From Thunnus maccoyii (lineage: Eukaryota > Chordata > Actinopteri > Scombriformes > Scombridae): a stretch of 64,000 nt of DNA. The stretch lies in assembly GCF_910596095.1 (NCBI RefSeq), contig NC_056551.1:14649501-14713500 (forward strand), given 5' to 3'. The position numbers and the translations under genes are program-made. This document shows, in pieces, positions 12,551 through 24,700 of this stretch (position 1 is the first letter of the stretch; the number at the start of each line of letters is the position of its first letter). The notes beneath the pieces were generated by a model. It worked only from the letters and a program-made list of their open reading frames with translations. It ran no database searches and was not told the origin of the DNA.

Positions 12551-14284
12551 AGACAGCTGTTTGTTTTTCTTTTGAAATGTGAGTTGGAAATTGGGTAGGG
12601 ATGTTTGTTTGGGTCTGCAGTAAAAACAGAGTGAAATTCTGATTTTATTACTCATTCAACCATTTCAGAATAGAACAGAAGAGTCAGGATCCAATGGTGT
12701 GATGGCCTTGCTGCTGCACCGTCAGGCATGTTAAGCACTCATTAGTAACAGAACATAGCACACTGCCTGCAGAGTAGGGATTTACACTTGTAGGATCAAG
12801 GTGTGGTTTTGTATGTGAAATTTAAGAAGGTGCCATTTTAGATACTGTATTATTCACACCAGTTATCCAAACAAACTTCAGATTGCATGAAGGACCCCTA
12901 ACCCCTAACCCTAACCACAATTACTGCTACAGAGGGGGGATGACTGTTTGTGTCACAGAGCAAAGGTTGATTTCAGGGCCATACAAAGAGGATCCACTTG
13001 GCAAACATGGCATTTTTATATCCTAACCCTTATTGTTAAAAGTACCTCACAGGTGTTTCTTGTAAACAAACAAAAGTTATGTTTACAATAAGTGTTTCTA
13101 ACCAAAATTCAATTAATTCAATTCAATTTAAAACACTTCATTTGTCCCCGAGGGGCAATTTGCAGAGGCACGTAGAGTAACACAGTCAACAAGCGACACA
13201 ATACAGGAAAATTTAAAATTAATTAAAAGCAAAAATAAGCTGTACACATTTTGATAATAATGAGAATATGAGAATGATAAAATATGTGCAATGAAGAATA
13301 TAGAGCAGTATAATATAGTATTTTTGTATGTCGTGTATCCTTGAAGTCTAATAAATATTTTGAGTGCATTTCCTTGTTTATCATTTGCAAAGCTGATTTA
13401 ATATTTTAAATCATTCATTACGTTTGCTTGCATTTCTTTGTTGGTGCAATGTTAACCCGACACCAACTGTTGATAAGCAGAAGAGCCTGAAACAGAGGCA
13501 GGAAGCGCATGTGTGTGCACTCACGATACAAACAAAACAGGGACCAACTCGTAGAAACATTGCTTCATAGCACTACTAATGGTCAGAAATTCCACAGGGT
13601 ACCTTTAACTGAGTAGATTAAGTCCCATTAAAGTCAGAGACATCTTTTACACAGGAGACCAGACCAAGACAGCAGTAAAGAGTTAGAAAAAAACATACTG
13701 AACAGACAAAAACACATGTAGCAAGAAAACTTTAAAGAGGATTCTGCTGTTAACACTGCATTAAAACATATGTGGAAACAGTTCAAACACATACAATTTA
13801 TGACTTATAATGCACAGTATGTACATCTCAGCATAACCCCAATAAAGAGGAATAACCTGCTATAAAAGGCCAATGAACTGGCCTGATAAAAATATACCGA
13901 CAAACTTTCCAACTCTGAAGACTTTTATAATGAAATTTAACCCAGATCATCAGTTTGCCATCTTTACTATTTAGGAAGTAAAATGGTGTTTTCCAGGCAG
14001 GCTGAGTTATAAATACAATTATGATCATGAGATCAGTGATTCTCCCAGTGACACAGCACAAGCTAAAAATAAAATAATTTCCATTTTAATGAATAGTTGT
14101 TCTATACATGGCATGTACTGTACAGTATACAAAATAAATCTGCTAATATGCAGAAGACAGGATTTTATTCCCATTCTTAAAATAAGAAATGACAATCTTT
14201 TTTAGTATTAACCAAAAAACTGTCTAATCTAGTTCTACTTCAAGTATGAACATGACATTATGGAAACCATATCTTAATAACAAT
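12551..14284. other. Intergenic region between cabp7 and zmat5
   Basis: No coding exon is seen. The two genes converge here. The region contains a short run of CCCTAA-like units at about 12896-12920, too short to call a telomeric block. At about 13108-13260 it has a LINE-tail-like segment, listed separately. The rest is AT-rich with no feature I can support. Confidence 0.55.
13108..13260 (-). mobile_element. Decayed LINE 3'-tail-like fragment
   Basis: CATTTGTCCCCGAGGGGCAA, read on the other strand, gives a TTGCCCCTCGGGGACAAATG core. This is the characteristic 3'-end motif of fish LINE and LINE-derived elements (an A/T-rich start, CCCCTCGGGGA, then AAATGAAGT). The flanks are degenerate and no open frame remains. 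Confidence 0.45.
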
Positions 14285-14290
14285 TTTATT
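14285..14290 (-). terminator. zmat5: zmat5 polyadenylation signal
   Basis: TTTATT on the plus strand is AATAAA on the minus strand. It lies 73 bases past the zmat5 stop and is the first canonical signal after it. Confidence 0.65.
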
Positions 14291-14362
14291 CTGCACCATC
14301 CCTCCCCCTATTAATGTCACATATCTACTTAACAGTGATCTGAACTGCAAAGTGAATATCTT

Positions 14363-15596
14363 TCAACCCCATTCTGTGTTCACTTTGACTTTCCATCCGT
14401 CTGGAGGAGGAGGTAGAAGTGAGGGTGGAAGGTCAGGGAAGGAGAGGAGCTGCTGAGGTATGTCACTTTCTGTTTGGCCTTCTTCACAGTCTTCCTTATT
14501 TTTTAGATCTCTGCAGGGATAAATAATTGAACAGTTGAATTCTAAATCTACAGGAACAACCATTAGCCAAGCTAACCATGTATGACTAAGTGGTGAAACA
14601 AAATTGAACATTCATACCCTTTGCTGCTGAGGGCGGTCCGCTTCTTTTCCCTTCTCGAGAGCCAGTCTTCTATACTTCGCCCAGGCATAATTCTGTCCTG
14701 AGAGTCCTCTCTGTGCTGCCTTTCATCTGAAAGACAAGAAAATTCCTTTCAACACAAACTTATTTATCTGGATAAAATGAGCTTAAGAGCTTGTACTTGC
14801 ATTTGTGTACCATCAGTTTCTTTGGCAATCCAGTTTGTTTAAGGGAAAGTATGTGCGAGTGCTAATCAAAGGAGTGCTTGGCCTTTGTAAGTTTGTTTGA
14901 AACCAACCATCTACAAAATTGTATACTTGAGAGCTGTGTCAGCGATCTGGACTGTGGTGAACATCTGGTGTTCAATGTATAATTCCAAATCCAATGTGTA
15001 TAAAATGTGTGACATATTGCTTTGAGGGTCTGTGATGTATTCAGTTTGAAGGTTTGTAACTATATGGCAGAGAGAACCTCCCTTAGGTTACAGCTTACCT
15101 TCCACCTGTTTTTTTAAGTCTGACAGATCCTCCTCAGACATGTGAGAAAACCTGCAGTTAGGGCCAAAATCACAAATCCCTAATGCAGACAAAAAACAGA
15201 AAAAACGATCATTACACATAGGTTTTTTTTCCACATACGATTTTCTATTTATTGGCTAAATGTAAGATTTAACAGTGCTGCTACCTTTTAGGAGAAACTT
15301 CCTGCAGGGTTTCTTTGCTTGCTCATCATACAGAATAGCTGCAGAGTCTATAAAAAGAAGGTTTGAGACTTCCTTAGTGTCTTAAATAGTAAATTGTCAT
15401 ATAGCATTGTGTAGTTAAAAAATAACATTTACTCTAAAGCATTATGTGTCATTAGGAATGTAGCCTCACCTCTAAAATGGTCAAACCAGGCCTTTTTAGC
15501 TCGGTGATGCTGAACACCATTCAGATGTTTCTTCCTGTTGTGCATGTTGTCCTGAAAGGACCGGTCACAGTAGTCACAGTAGTACCTCTTCCCCAT
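14363..15596 (-). CDS. zmat5: Zinc finger matrin-type protein 5 (U11/U12 snRNP 20K)
   Basis: ZMAT5 is a component of the U11/U12 di-snRNP that recognises minor (U12-type) introns. Coding exons on the minus strand are 15596-15470, 15347-15285, 15179-15099, 14726-14618 and 14510-14363. They total 528 nt and give 175 residues (human 170). Phase is kept at every junction. Residues 1-42 hold a U1-type C2H2 finger (CDYCDRSF, then [13 protein letters not shown]). A CCCH finger follows: C-x8-C-x5-C-x3-H in [20 protein letters not shown]. The tail is proline-rich and ends NTEWG, close to the mammalian VQWG end. An acceptor 50 bases upstream of the ATG shows a non-coding 5' exon further right. The ATG at 15596 is the only one that starts the conserved [10 protein letters not shown]. 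Confidence 0.95.
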
Positions 15597-15840
15597 GGCT
15601 CAGGTCTTATGTCTTTAAACCAGCAAGATGTCACCTGTTAAACCTCTGAAAGACAGAAAAACAGAAACTATTTTACATAACTGCTCTGTCATCGCTTTGT
15701 GGTGAGTGAGCTGTATTAACTGATATCTGTATGGTACTCAGTATTACATAAGCTGTCTGATTCAGCAAAAAACAAGGCAAACTATTTCCTTTCCTAACAA
15801 AGGGGAACCTCCAGAATTTCTCCAGAGATTGTGGAAAATT

Positions 15841-15885
15841 ACAGCTGCAACAGACGATTATTTCATTATCAAGTTAATTCGCTTT
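15841..15885 (+). repeat. Terminal fragment of a GCTGCAAC-type inverted-repeat element
   Basis: AGCTGCAACAGACGATTATTTCATTATC matches the end of the short element found more completely at 17968-18318 and 43025-43345. Only about 45 bp of one end is present here. Confidence 0.5.
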
Positions 15886-15970
15886 TTCAAAAGGGGTCTG
15901 CACTCTATTACACGAGAAGCACAAACTGGAACCATCTCATTCCTACATCCCTATCAAGAACACCAAGAGC

Positions 15971-16498
15971 TAAGAGCCAAGACCCTTTGTAGCATAAAGA
16001 TCTAAATATTAAAAAGGACCAATATGTGCTTATCAACATGTGTATTTTGCAAGCAGAGAGGCTGATAGCCCTTAACTGAAAAAGTAGAAATAAACCATCT
16101 ATAGGTAAGTGGATTAAGGAGATGGCATCTTGTATGGCATTAGAAAAAATTACATATATATTGCGAAACAAACTGGAGTCATTTAAGGAAATATGGGATC
16201 CCCTCAATTTCTTAAAAGGGAAGAAACAGGAGTTACATTGGCATAAATGCATCATTCTGATCCCTAAGAAGGAAATGTATAGAGATGTAAGTAGTCCCCG
16301 CCCCCCGAGAGGAGTATTTTTAGTTAGAGAAGCAACTGTGTATGCATATATGTACATAGTTATATATATGTGTATGGTTTGAGGTTTTCTGTGTGTTTGT
16401 TTTGTTGAGGAGTTTGAGGGGAGGTTGGGTGTGGGTGGGGTTAAGGGGATAATATGATTTATGTTTAAAAATAATTTTAAAAATATTCTCCAAAAAAA
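15971..16498 (+). mobile_element. 5'-truncated LINE (L1/Tx1-like) with 15-bp target duplication
   Basis: The same 15 bases (AAGAACACCAAGAGC) flank the segment at 15956-15970 and 16499-16513, and the right end carries an A-rich tract. These are the marks of target-primed reverse transcription. Just upstream of its G-rich 3' UTR a plus-strand frame (about 16104-16222) reads KWIKEMASCMALEKITYILR and then NKLESFKEIWDPL. This resembles the extreme C-terminus of L1/Tx1-clade ORF2 proteins in fish. Only about 530 bp of the 3' end was inserted, so it is incapable of movement. The exact duplication indicates a relatively recent event. It sits between the zmat5 start and its presumed non-coding 5' exon, so it would be removed as intron. 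Confidence 0.8.
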
Positions 16499-16589
16499 AA
16501 GAACACCAAGAGCAAAATCACAGGGACAGGTCTGTTGCTGACATCTAGTGGTACAGTAGTGGAGGTACCTCGTTTAAGACAAGTTTAAT

Positions 16590-17059
16590 TTTGAATAACG
16601 TTGCTTTGGAATACCTTCCGGTTAGACGATATAATCAGCTAAAAGTCTGAAGGTACAAAGCGGTTCATAAATATACTGGAAATGTAAACGGGCAGTTTAA
16701 TGCTGGTACAAACACATTCCTGGCTTAACAAGCGTTTCAAATGTGAACATCATAAATAAATTTGTCCGTAGCGTTGATACATTTGAAGAGCAAAATCACA
16801 TAGTTCAACACGACGTTTACTTAACTACTTTACATACAAAAGGTCAGGAGTACAAACCATTGGCGAAACAGCCTTGTCCTCCTCTGTGATGTTTGCTGTA
16901 AAACTGGTTCTTTGAAAAAAACAACAACAAAAAAACACACTTCAAAGAGAGGAGTCCCACTATCGACGCTGGACTACGGTGGCTTTGCAGGGTCATTAAC
17001 GACATCCGAGCGAGGAATAAAGGCAAGCGTTTCCGTTCATGCGCACTACCGCCGTCATC
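16590..17059. promoter_or_regulatory. Likely shared zmat5/uqcr10 promoter region
   Basis: zmat5 runs left and uqcr10 runs right, with a short divergent spacer. A CCATTGGCG at about 16858 reads CGCCAATGG on the minus strand, a CCAAT box. GC content rises toward 17,000. The two genes are also divergent neighbours in human, where they are tightly spaced. The start points themselves are not visible from sequence alone. Confidence 0.4.
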
Positions 17060-17449
17060 ATGTCGCTCACGAAGTCAGTCTACAACCTGCTCTTCAGGAG
17101 AACTTCGTCTTTCGCTATAACCATCATGGTTGGCGCAGTCTTCTTTGAACGACTATTTGACCAAGGTGGCAACGCGATTTTTGAGCAAATGAATCGCGGG
17201 GTAAGTGTGTCCGTTACTGTTTTAACGCCCGTTTTATTCTGACCTTGTGAGCAGCTAACGTTAGCTAAGCTATCTTGCCCGCTAATCACTAACAGTTACG
17301 TCCTCTTTAGCATCCGCGAATTAAGTTAGCTCTGTCTGTGTGTTGATAGGAGCTGTGCTATGAAATGTCTAACTGTCTAAATGTGTGTTTGACCGTAGAA
17401 ACTATGGAAACACATCAAACACAACTACGAGAACAAAGACGAGGAATAG
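17060..17449 (+). CDS. uqcr10: Cytochrome b-c1 complex subunit 9 (QCR9/UQCR10)
   Basis: UQCR10 is a small single-span subunit of respiratory complex III in the mitochondrial inner membrane, contacting cytochrome c1 and the Rieske protein. Exons are 17060-17200 and 17399-17449, with a GT-AG intron of 198 bp. The product is 63 residues, the same length as human. Conserved blocks are LLFRRTS, the hydrophobic FAITIMVGAVFFER span, FDQG and KLWKHIKH before ENKDEE. An in-frame ATG 21 bases upstream (17039) would add MRTTAVI. I prefer 17060 because MSLTKSVYNLLFRR matches the family start. An ATTAAA signal lies at 17729-17734. Confidence 0.95.
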
Positions 17450-17750
17450 GAGGCGAAGCGGGGTTATCTAAGGCCGAAGTGCAACGGTTGTCACACTTCC
17501 ATGATCCATCCCTCCTGGACTCCTCACCTTGAATCAAGCAGCAGTCAACATGGACTATGTGTACAAATTCATGCTGTCTACCAGAGGCTACCAGAGATCC
17601 CCTGCGAGCTGAAAGATTGCCCAGACCACCTAGGAGATGGAGCAATGGTTCCTGTCACCTCGTCCCGGCCCTTCCTTGTGTTGTTATTTGTCATGCCTTC
17701 ATTCACTTCACAGATTGTAAATGCTTAAATTAAAACATGTTTTAATGTCC
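17450..17750 (+). other. uqcr10: uqcr10 3' UTR
   Basis: This is sequence from the stop to just past the ATTAAA polyadenylation signal at 17729-17734. A 75-codon plus-strand open frame at 17501-17728 has no similarity I recognise and is not called. Confidence 0.55.
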
Positions 17751-20320
17751 GACACATCTCGCAATGTTTTGATTTATCACTCCTCAGATTGTACTCAAAT
17801 GCAGCAAGTAGTTTTCAAGGGATTTACTCCACAGTCACGTTATGTCGTGAAATTGTGTTGTGAACTAAATGAATAACTTTGTAAAGGAATGTGCAGTGGT
17901 GTCTAGTAACGTTGATGGTTTCTATTTGCGAACTGCATGTTTTCAAGCTTTTCTTTCACAGGGTCAGTAGAGCTGCAATGATTAATCAAGTAGTTGCCAA
18001 CTATTAAATTAATCACTATCTTGATGATCAATTAATTGTTTTGAGTCTCTCTTTTTTTGTGAAGAAGAAAATTTCCTAATTTCAGTTTCTCAATCGGAAT
18101 ATTTTCTGGTTTCTTCAGTCCTCTGTGATGATACACTGAATGTCTCTGGATTGTGGACAAACCAAGACATTTGAGGACGTTATCTTGGGCTTTGGGATAC
18201 AGTTCAGATTTTTTTCCACCATTTCCTGACATTTATGGACCAAACAACTAATCTATTAATCGAGAAAATAATCAGCAGATTACTTGACAATGAAAATCAT
18301 TCTTAGTTGTGGCCCTCCTATCATGTACTTAGAGAATTAAACTTTCACAACAGCTCAGTATCTGGTAGTAACGTGAGGGATGAGCTGAGCAAAAACACAA
18401 AAGTCAAAGTGTGCAGACAGTAGTATTAGTGGTATTTCTGCTGAGGAAATGCACAAGTGAGACTTCTATGGCATTTGTTCTTATTTGGCAGTTTAACATG
18501 GGAAGACAAAATGTGGTAGAAAGGGACAGTATTAAAGGATCCAGGTAGATATTAAATTAAAATTCCACATTAACATGTAAGGAGCAATGCCAACTGCTTA
18601 TTGTTGTGACCTTTATACAACATTACAATACAAATATGAGTAAGTACATGTATAATAAATAAGTAAAAATAACACAACAATACTAACTACAGCCTGTGTT
18701 TACATAGCATGATTCAAAACAATTGACAAAGGGCATCATATGTACAAAGGATTAGCTCCAGGCTGTCAGATTTTAGAGATATACTGCGATACATGATTAC
18801 CTGTCCCACACACCAAATCAAAGCTTCCTGTGATTTATATATGCAGCATTTCAACCAACTACATGTTATCCTCAGGCAGACCAACTACTGCTCTTGGTGT
18901 CTGTTGTAGATTTTATAGTTATACCAGTAGTTTTGTAATTAATAGTTGTCTTCCTAATTATTAAGATTCTTCCACACACAATTCTGTACAGAGGGCCTCT
19001 GCAGTTGGCTACTGTATGCCTGTTGTACTAACCTCAACCACCAATATAACAGGGTATTTTACTCCAAGGGTGATTTGTATTTTCACAATGCAGAGAAAGA
19101 TCAACTTAATTCTAGATGGATTCTAAAGACGTGTCTTATGTGCCACAAATTTCGAGATGAAAAGAGATATAAATAGTTAAACCTCCTGAAACTACTGTTG
19201 ACATGAAAATTATAAAGCCAGATGAGCTGAGCCTGTACAGCCCAGCCTATACGCAGGCTACTTATGCAATATGGTCCTTACGTGTCTATGTACTTGTTAT
19301 TAACTGGCAGGTACCATATTAAATGGCAAAAAATCCACACTACTCACTGAATCAGAAAATAGTATAATCAACGAACAGTAGCTAATGTTAATACGGTGAT
19401 AAAGAATACTGAGTGTCAATCTTCTCTTTGTGAAATATAATAAGTTAGATGGGTCGTTTAAAGAGGTAAGGGCCAAAAATTTGGTAAATTTTTCTGAAGT
19501 CCAAATGTACACACAAAAAATGTATTTGCTTTTTTTGCATTCTATTGCAAAACTAATATTACTTGTAGTAATGACAACATCATCCATAAATCATTAAATA
19601 CAGGGTCAGGCTAAGCCATTACCATCCATATACAGGGCATGCAACTGCACTCGAGGCCTCTAGGTGGGCCACTAACACTGCCTGCCCCACTGACTAAGCT
19701 CTCAACAGCTTTCAACACATTTACAACAATCACTGATGACTCAGTGGGAGATGTCACACCCTGGTTTGATTCCTCAACAAAAAATATGAAATGTTATGTG
19801 CCCTGAAACAGATATATCATTTAGGCCAGAAACATTTGTTTTAGGCTCAGACAATCAAGCAAATAAGTGTCACAATATTGCTGAAACACTAAATATGTAA
19901 AACATACCAGGGAAGCGAGTCCAAACTGTTTTACCAGTTTAGGTACAACAACCAAGAGGAAATTACTGTCCACACATTTTTTCAAAGGGGTGTAAACACA
20001 CAGTTTTAGCCTTCTTTCCGTAGTGCACAATTTTGAATGATACAACAAAGGATGAGAAGCATTTAAGGACCAACAGATAAGGAGTGGAGGTATCTGAGAT
20101 AACTGAGAACCATCTGTAGGCCTATTGATAAGCGGTAAATATTTTCTGAATGTAAAGAAAATATGCAGCCACAAGAGAATTCATGCAGCATCCATCCAGG
20201 TGACACATCAGAATTAATATTTTGGATGTGTCATTCAAAAGACACCTGAAAGTACTCATGTATGGTTTCAAGAAGGCATCATACATGTTAAAGTACACAT
20301 TTCTATATTTTAGCTGTAAA
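17751..20320. other. Region between uqcr10 and gal3st1
   Basis: No coding exon is supported. Part of it may be gal3st1 3' UTR: a minus-strand ATTAAA-like signal occurs close to the stop, near 20325, but the family often has longer 3' UTRs. The only repeat I can define is the inverted-repeat element at 17968-18318. Confidence 0.5.
17968..18318 (-). mobile_element. GCTGCAAC-type short inverted-repeat element, near full length
   Basis: The left end, GAGCTGCAATGATTAATCAAG, and the right end, TTCTTAGTTGTGGCCCT, are inverted relatives of each other. The interior has TCTCAATCGG, TATTTTCTGG, GGACAAACCAAGACATTTG and GACCAAACAACTAATC, in the order of a very common teleost non-autonomous DNA element. 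A TA dinucleotide flanks both ends, but this is too short to serve as proof of a target duplication. It carries no protein. Confidence 0.6.
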
Positions 20321-20362
20321 TTTCTTTAATCCAAGTCAAATTATAAAAACAGTAGTCAGCAG

Positions 20363-21710
20363 TCAGTAAAAAACATCTTTTAACCAACCCCATAGTCTAG
20401 TAAGCCACAGGCTTACGCCCAGGTCTGATAAGTATTGTATTTCAGGCGTGAGCATTTTTTCACAGATCATTCTGAATTTGGGGTCAATATCCCTCTTCAT
20501 GTTGTACCCCAGGATGGAAGACTCTCCTACTGGCTGCCAGGGCAGGAAACGTCTGTTCTGAATCTTTTGGGCTTCAACCGCATGTCCTCCCTCAATACAG
20601 ATGGCCCTCATTTCAGCATTTCTTCTCCTCAGCTCGTTTACTTCCTGTTTCATTCTCTCTTTCCCATATGCTTCTACTCTGGCCCAGAAGGTAGCATTGA
20701 AGTGCTGATAGAGTCTCCAATCAGCCCCGTTCCACTGTAAAGCTTTGGCTCTCAGCTCAGGGGTCAGTCGAGATACAGATGAGCTCTTGCGAGCGTTGAG
20801 CTTAAAATAAATGATATCTTCCATAGTCCAACAGAGCGCGTCCTTAAGCAGGATAAGAGATTCTTCAAAATATTCTGCTATGAGCACCAGATGAAAACGT
20901 TTCGATAAGTTATGAATAAACCTCATCACACGGGGATCATCTGCCTCGAGGTTGTTATCAAAACCAAAGTCAAAAAAGAGCAGATTTTTAAGATAGAATG
21001 AGTTGTAAGCCTCTGGACTGTAGAAGGTGTGAGGATTATTTAGAAACTCTGCCAGCTTGTTCTCTCCACTGATCCTCCACGTGAGGGGAACTGCTCTGTG
21101 GTAGTAATGGAAGGAAGACTCAAAGAGATCCACGGGGTCACGTAAGATGGTGATGTACACAGCATCTGGAGGCAGGAGCTTGGCTACTTCTTCATGGTCG
21201 AAGCGCATGTGGTTGCAAACGATGTTGAAACACTCGCCGGGCTTGTAGTCCTTCACCTGGGAGCACAGGAAAGGCGATGGGTAGAAGAAGTCATTGCGCC
21301 CATCGGGGAAGGCAAACTTAAGCTTGTGCTTTTCTCCAAATCTGAAGAGGATGTTAAGTATTGTGCTACTAGCAGTTTTATGGGTCTTCATGAACATGAT
21401 GTTCCCTGTGGGGGAGCACTCTTCAGACTTTGACTTTGTGCTTTCAGAGGGTGCTGTCAAGTTTCTCTTTAATAATTTTGCCATGCTGAGAGGACATGTG
21501 TCTTCTTTGGAGCCCCTACAAACAAATGATATGGATGAATAAGAGATGAACAGCCTCATCTCAGTGAAATAATGCTTGAAATATTTACCTCATCTTCACA
21601 TGGGTTGTGTTGGTCAAGCAGTACAGTACAAGCATAACGTTGGTCAATAAAATCCAGAGAATCAGCCTTCTTATTACAGGTGTGCACTTACGTCCTTTGA
21701 TGCCAGACAT
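20363..21710 (-). CDS. gal3st1: Galactosylceramide sulfotransferase
   Basis: This Golgi enzyme transfers sulfate from PAPS to the 3-OH of galactosylceramide to make sulfatide, a major myelin and kidney lipid. Exons are 21710-21589 and 21515-20363, separated by a 73-bp intron. The product is 424 residues (human 423). Residues 14-33 (RRLILWILLTNVMLVLYCL) form the type II membrane anchor. The 5'-phosphosulfate loop is KTHKTASST at about 84-92. The 3'-phosphate loop is ILRDPVDLFESSFH at about 164-177. The C-terminal LTPEIQYLSDLG block matches the family. An acceptor 11 bases before the ATG shows a non-coding 5' exon. Residues 42-75 are poorly conserved stem. It fits GAL3ST1 better than GAL3ST2-4. 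Confidence 0.94.
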
Positions 21711-21721
21711 TATTAAAACCT

Positions 21722-24700
21722 GAAAATGAAATTAGAGTGCACACATATATATAGGAAAACATTAGAGGCAAATAGGGTTTTGCACACTTTTTTTCCTGAG
21801 CTCCCAGAGCCAATGAGCAGCTACATGAAGCTCATAAACAGTTGTAAAGCCCTGCAGCAATTCTTACACACAGGCCAAGTAATTACCCCTTACCTCACCT
21901 CATCCCCCCTGTGATGTTGTTATAAAAAGGTCAGGCCTGAGCTATATAAATTCAATGTAACCCAGTATTTATCGCTGCTAAAAAGAAAAGGTTAAACGAA
22001 AATCTATATACCTATATAATCTATATAGACTGATAGACTATAGAATCAGAAAAGGGGGGAGAAGAATGGGAGGAGGAAGAAATGTGCTGCATCATTCATT
22101 TTGTCAAATAAAACACAGAGCCCCTATGTTGACACTTGAAACATGTTTATGGTTCTTAATTGTCTTTTCAACAATCCGTGGAAATGCAAATAGTAGTGTA
22201 GGCAGAACAGCTGAGTGCTCACTTTAGGGAAAGACTGATAACTTTCTTTTGATTTGAAAGTGAAAATGGTAAAAAAATTAAAACAGAGTTCCACCTTTGA
22301 CACTGGAAAGATGTCTTGATTAAACAACCATTCCAGATAAATTCAAGTAGGTGGTGTGATGTGGACGGGTATACTGCATAGTACCTGCTCTGGTGTCTTA
22401 TCTTTGACAGTGATAATCATCTGTGTAGGCTGGTGGTGTCTCATATAGTAGTTCAATTAAATAAATTTAAGCTCACACACACACATGCAAGATGTGCTAG
22501 CCTGAAAGTAACTCATCATCCTGAAAAATATAAAACTTTCTTTGAAGCTCAAAACAGCCAGGAACAGAGTATATACTTTTACATGGTAGATCAACACAGG
22601 AAAACAAATGACGGAGGAATGTAAGCAGGTGGAATACAAGTGAAGAGATTCATTTACCTGCAGGTGACAGTATTAGCGGTGTCCGGTCAAAGATTCTCTA
22701 CAAGGTGAAAGAAAACCTTCTTATGTTTTGCATGCTGTATACACTCCCTGAAGTCATATCTCATTGGCTGTGAGAACTGAAAGAAAGAAGTCAGAGGTAA
22801 ATCCTCCTCCCACATTGACTGAACTGGACATAAATCTCTATGGCTGACAAATCATCTTTTAGAAAAATCATCTTCTGGAAGCAGTAAATAGGTTATTTTC
22901 TACTTTTAAAACTGGTATTTGAGATGTGTTAAATTGAATCCACCGTGTTTAAATTTGTAGTAAGATAAAGATTTTATGGCTACCAAAATACTAGTTAAAA
23001 CTCTATGTGAAGTGTTTCTGTGGGTGAATCCTACTTCAAGTAAAATTAACATTGTATTATTAGTGTATTATATAAACACACACACACACACACACACACA
23101 TACACACACATTTTCACCTTATTTAATCAAATGCACTAGCCTATTTTTTTCTGTGAACCAGCTATTTGAGACAGATTTACCTGTTTGCCAGAGTTTTCAG
23201 CTGATCCTGTCCAGAAAAACGGTGCTGGTCATTTGATTCAGACTTTCCTTTAAAGTCTAAATCAGGAAGTCTGAATGGGCATAAGAAGCTGATACCGACA
23301 AGTGAGAGCACCTAGGAGTATATAGGCTACAATATAGTATAGACTTGAGTATTTATAGTATATAGTTTAGAGAATATTACAGATCCAAGACGGAACCGAC
23401 AGAAGGGCGGGACTGAGAGAAAAAGGTGCGATTCCAAATCCATCTGCTACTTCAGCACCTCGGACAGCACCATGGATTTATCAATACACATCAAAGTTGG
23501 GCTACTGATATTTCAGTCTAACTTGCACAAACCTCAGTCAGATGTAGGCTAAATGAGTCAGGAAGACTAGACTAACATATTCAACTAAATGACCTCTCTG
23601 CACCTGCACTCTCTCTGCTACTAGGGGATGGAGAGGGGGCTGGCAGGTTAACAAGGAGGATGCATTTTGGTCATTTTGCTAGCAAGGGGGATGGCATACC
23701 CCATCAAATCGCCTGCTGACATGTGCGCCATTAAATAATAATGTCAGACAAAAGACCACAAAGTAGCTAGAAAAGCTCTTCAGCTCTCTTTCATGTTTTT
23801 TAATTGACATTAGTGTTGTTTAACCATCCAGATTATCTGGTTTCACTGCTGTACATTTCAGTAATGTTAATGCAGATTGATAGTTTGAATAGCTTGATTG
23901 CTGATGCATTCACACTGTGTATTGTTTGTCCGCAACTGCCATAATTAACATCATACAAGTTAAAATTCTGCTTGTATGGTGGCTTGTAAGGTTTTTTTAC
24001 ATTTCCAGAGAGTGAGTGAAGGAATCCAGAGAGAGGAGGCAGAAGCGAGGAAGAACTACAGGATGTAATGGTGTTGAAAGAAAGACAAGGAGAAAGTAAA
24101 GAAGATGCAACTGATTCAAGAAAGAAAAGTTTAAGGAGGAAAGAGAAACACATAGAAGCAGCCCAGGTGTCAGGTGATGGAGACACATGAACAAATTCAA
24201 AGCAGGAAAACTGGTAAGGAACTTGCACCTGTATTAAGATGAATTACTATTCTGGTAAATATTTTTAAAGGCACGATCTGTTATCCAAATGTACACTAAA
24301 GGGCATCCCCATTAATAAAAGTCAAAGCAAAGGTTAAAACCTGCTATAAAAGGACTTACAGATCTTTTAATACAGGTACTAAGGCCACACAACAACTCTA
24401 TTGACATGATGTTTTCTTAAGCTGTTAAAAGGTTGTTGAACTCAGTAACTGTTGTAAACACAGAACTAGAGCAAATAGTTTCAGTTAGGATGAAACACAA
24501 AATGCTGATTCATCATTCACCTGATTCATCTATAAATCAAACTAATGTCTTGATTTGGCTTTAAGTTTGAGCAAATTAATTCCCCATGAGTCAGTTTTGT
24601 TATTTTGTTATATTCCTAATAATGATCTATATTAAGGACCATATGGAGGGTGTGAAATCAAGATTTGTTCTTTAAGATAGAGAATCATTGGTCCATCTAT

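Noticed and set aside
12896-12920. CCCTAA-like units suggesting an interstitial telomere
   Set aside because: Only about three imperfect units are present, too few to be meaningful.
15908-16357. 149-codon minus-strand open frame
   Set aside because: It is antisense to the LINE remnant, whose recognisable ORF2 end is on the plus strand.
23833-24228. 131-codon minus-strand frame rich in Ser, Leu and Phe
   Set aside because: No conserved motif, no splice context with neighbours, and a purine-rich opposite strand explains the open frame.
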